Part shown: positions 62,945-64,000 of the stretch, piece by piece
Numbering within the stretch: position 1 is the stretch's first letter
Layout of the letters: every line of letters begins with the position of its first letter
DNA from: Rhodanobacteraceae bacterium
GTDB taxonomy: Bacteria > Acidobacteriota > Terriglobia > Terriglobales > Acidobacteriaceae
DNA length: 64,000 nucleotides
Assembly (NCBI GenBank): GCA_903970285.1
Contig: CAJCHN010000038.1
Span: forward strand, 1-64,000
Direction: 5' to 3'
The notes under the pieces: generated by a model
The model's input: the letters and a program-made list of their open reading frames with translations, nothing else
The model's database searches: none
Told to the model about the DNA's origin: nothing
Translations under genes and position numbers: made by a program

Positions 62945-63618
62945 AGGTGCATTCTGTGTTCAAGACGCAAGAGCGTAACGCCGTGTATCGTGCCATCGCA
63001 ACCCGGCGCGACGTGCGTCGAGGTTTCGTCGACAAGCCGATGCCCGACGAACTCCTGCGTCGCCTGCTCTCTGCAGCGCATTGCGCCCCATCTGTTGGCC
63101 TCATGCAGCCCTCACGCTTCATCGTGATCCGCGACCTGAGTGTTCGCGGTGCCATCCACGAAGCCTTCCTTGAGGCCAATGAACGGGCAACGGCAACCTA
63201 CTCCCGAGGACGGCGAGAGCAGTATGCAAACCTGAAGCTCGAAGGCATCCTCGAAGCTCCTCAGAATCTCTGCATCCTAAGCAATCCGCATAGTGAGCGT
63301 GGTCATCAACTTGGCCGCCACACCATGCCGGAGACGGCAATTTACTCAACTGTCTGCGCCGTTCAAAATCTCTGGCTTGCCGCCCGCGCCGAAGGGGTGG
63401 GCGTGGGTTGGGTTAGTATCCTCGATCCTGATCGTCTGCGCGAAATTCTGCATGTCCCTGAGCGTATCGTTCCGGTTGCCTACCTTTGCCTCGGTTATGT
63501 CGATAGCTTCGCGGCTGAGCCGGAGTTGGAACGCTCCGGCTGGGAGACTCGCATTCCCCTTGAAGAAGTCATCAGCTATGACCAATACACTACGACAGAG
63601 GAGGAAGGCGCGCATTGA
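62926..63618 (+). CDS. bluB: 5,6-dimethylbenzimidazole synthase BluB
   Basis: The protein (230 residues from 62926) is a nitroreductase-fold flavoenzyme. It has [31 protein letters not shown] and [15 protein letters not shown], all typical of BluB, which cuts FMNH2 with O2 to make dimethylbenzimidazole. Possible starts are ATG 62926, ATG 62938 and GTG 62947; the last lies 10 bases after GAGGG. It fits the aerobic pathway and feeds cobT. Confidence 0.92.
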   Translation: MVEGMVEVHSVFKTQERNAVYRAIATRRDVRRGFVDKPMPDELLRRLLSAAHCAPSVGLMQPSRFIVIRDLSVRGAIHEAFLEANERATATYSRGRREQYANLKLEGILEAPQNLCILSNPHSERGHQLGRHTMPETAIYSTVCAVQNLWLAARAEGVGVGWVSILDPDRLREILHVPERIVPVAYLCLGYVDSFAAEPELERSGWETRIPLEEVISYDQYTTTEEEGAH

Positions 63619-64000
63619 AAGCGAGAGCGATCATGGTTCTTGGAACCAGCTCCCATGTGGGTAAGTCGCTGCTGACTGCGGCGCTCTGCCGCATTTTGGC
63701 AGATTGGGGAGTAAGCGTTGCGCCTTTCAAGTCTCAGAATATGTCGCTCAATTCGGCCGCAACAGTAGAAGGTCTCGAAATCGGGCGCGCTCAAGCCCTG
63801 CAGGCCGAGGCCGCGCGAATCCCTGCCTCGGTCCACATGAATCCCATCCTGCTGAAGCCCGCGGGAGACATGAGCTCCCAGATCGTTGTGCGTGGAAGGA
63901 TCTGGGGTAACCTTTCCGCTTCGGAGTACCACCAGCGGCGGGTGGAAGAACTACTCCCGCTCGTTCGGGAGAGTTACGACATCCTCGCCGCAAAACATGA
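63615..64000 (+). CDS. cobQ: Cobyric acid synthase CobQ, N-terminal part (cut by window edge)
   Basis: The first 128 residues are visible. The P-loop [31 protein letters not shown] and [13 protein letters not shown], then MNPILLKP, identify the glutamine amidotransferase that adds four amide groups to adenosylcobyrinic acid a,c-diamide. The TTG at 63615 overlaps the bluB stop (TTGA) and has GAGGA 9 bases upstream; an in-frame ATG at 63633 would drop six residues. It extends beyond the window. Confidence 0.92.
   Translation, partial: MKARAIMVLGTSSHVGKSLLTAALCRILADWGVSVAPFKSQNMSLNSAATVEGLEIGRAQALQAEAARIPASVHMNPILLKPAGDMSSQIVVRGRIWGNLSASEYHQRRVEELLPLVRESYDILAAKH

Overview
The window looks like a chromosomal segment of an aerobic, GC-rich Gram-negative soil-type bacterium, most likely of the Acidobacteriota (class Terriglobia). 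The pointers are a VWFA-related protein of the type expanded in Acidobacteria, an outer-membrane assembly protein BamA, many multiheme c-type cytochromes, and the general gene style. I cannot name a genus. Most genes are packed in operons whose stop and start codons overlap (ATGA, TTGA, GTGA, TGATG), and several starts are TTG or GTG.

Layout. 1-6.7 kb: a redox module on the minus strand (NuoE-NuoF fusion, a large Fe-S protein carrying two cyclic-nucleotide-binding domains, a His-rich membrane protein, and a membrane-anchored cytochrome c cut by the window edge), with a five-heme cytochrome c diverging from it. 7.1-12.3 kb: a duplicated HbpS/GlcG-like secreted protein, then a CHASE2 adenylate/guanylate cyclase, a DUF928-like exported protein and an MBL-fold hydrolase. 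12.4-15.5 kb: BamA. 15.9-27.2 kb: a near-complete aerobic purine catabolic operon on the minus strand (allantoinase, allantoate amidohydrolase, ureidoglycine aminohydrolase, ureidoglycolate amidohydrolase, three-subunit xanthine dehydrogenase, OHCU decarboxylase, hydroxyisourate hydrolase, urate oxidase), with a VWFA protein inserted between the xanthine dehydrogenase genes. 27.3-28.7 kb: a VKOR-like protein and a short-chain dehydrogenase. 29-40.5 kb: YggX, tRNA-Pro(GGG), a beta-barrel-like protein, an alpha/beta hydrolase, a GAF-PP2C phosphatase, a very large GH13-type protein, and a Fur-family regulator coupled to katG. 40.5-41.3 kb: a degenerate tRNA-Phe-like gene and an 850-bp stretch without genes.

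41.3-64 kb: one cobalamin (vitamin B12) supercluster. A cobalamin riboswitch on the minus strand leads into cobG-cobH-cobIJ-cobL-cobE-cobM-cobK-cobF (the oxygen-dependent corrin ring pathway). In the middle are a histidine-phosphatase-like gene and the cobalt transporter genes cbtB-cbtA. A second cobalamin riboswitch on the plus strand leads into a ferredoxin-CobN fusion, a ChlI/ChlD-type chelatase ATPase, cobU, cobB, cobT, cobS, cobC, an unrecognised ParB-like gene, a PduO-type adenosyltransferase, bluB and the start of cobQ, which runs off the window. Together these take precorrin-2 to adenosylcobalamin with dimethylbenzimidazole as lower ligand. cobA (SUMT), cobD and the aminopropanol-arm genes are not in view.

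Most worth following up: the cyclic-nucleotide-binding NADH oxidoreductase module at the left edge, the ferredoxin-CobN fusion, the unknown ParB-like gene inside the B12 operon, and the VWFA protein inside the xanthine dehydrogenase operon.
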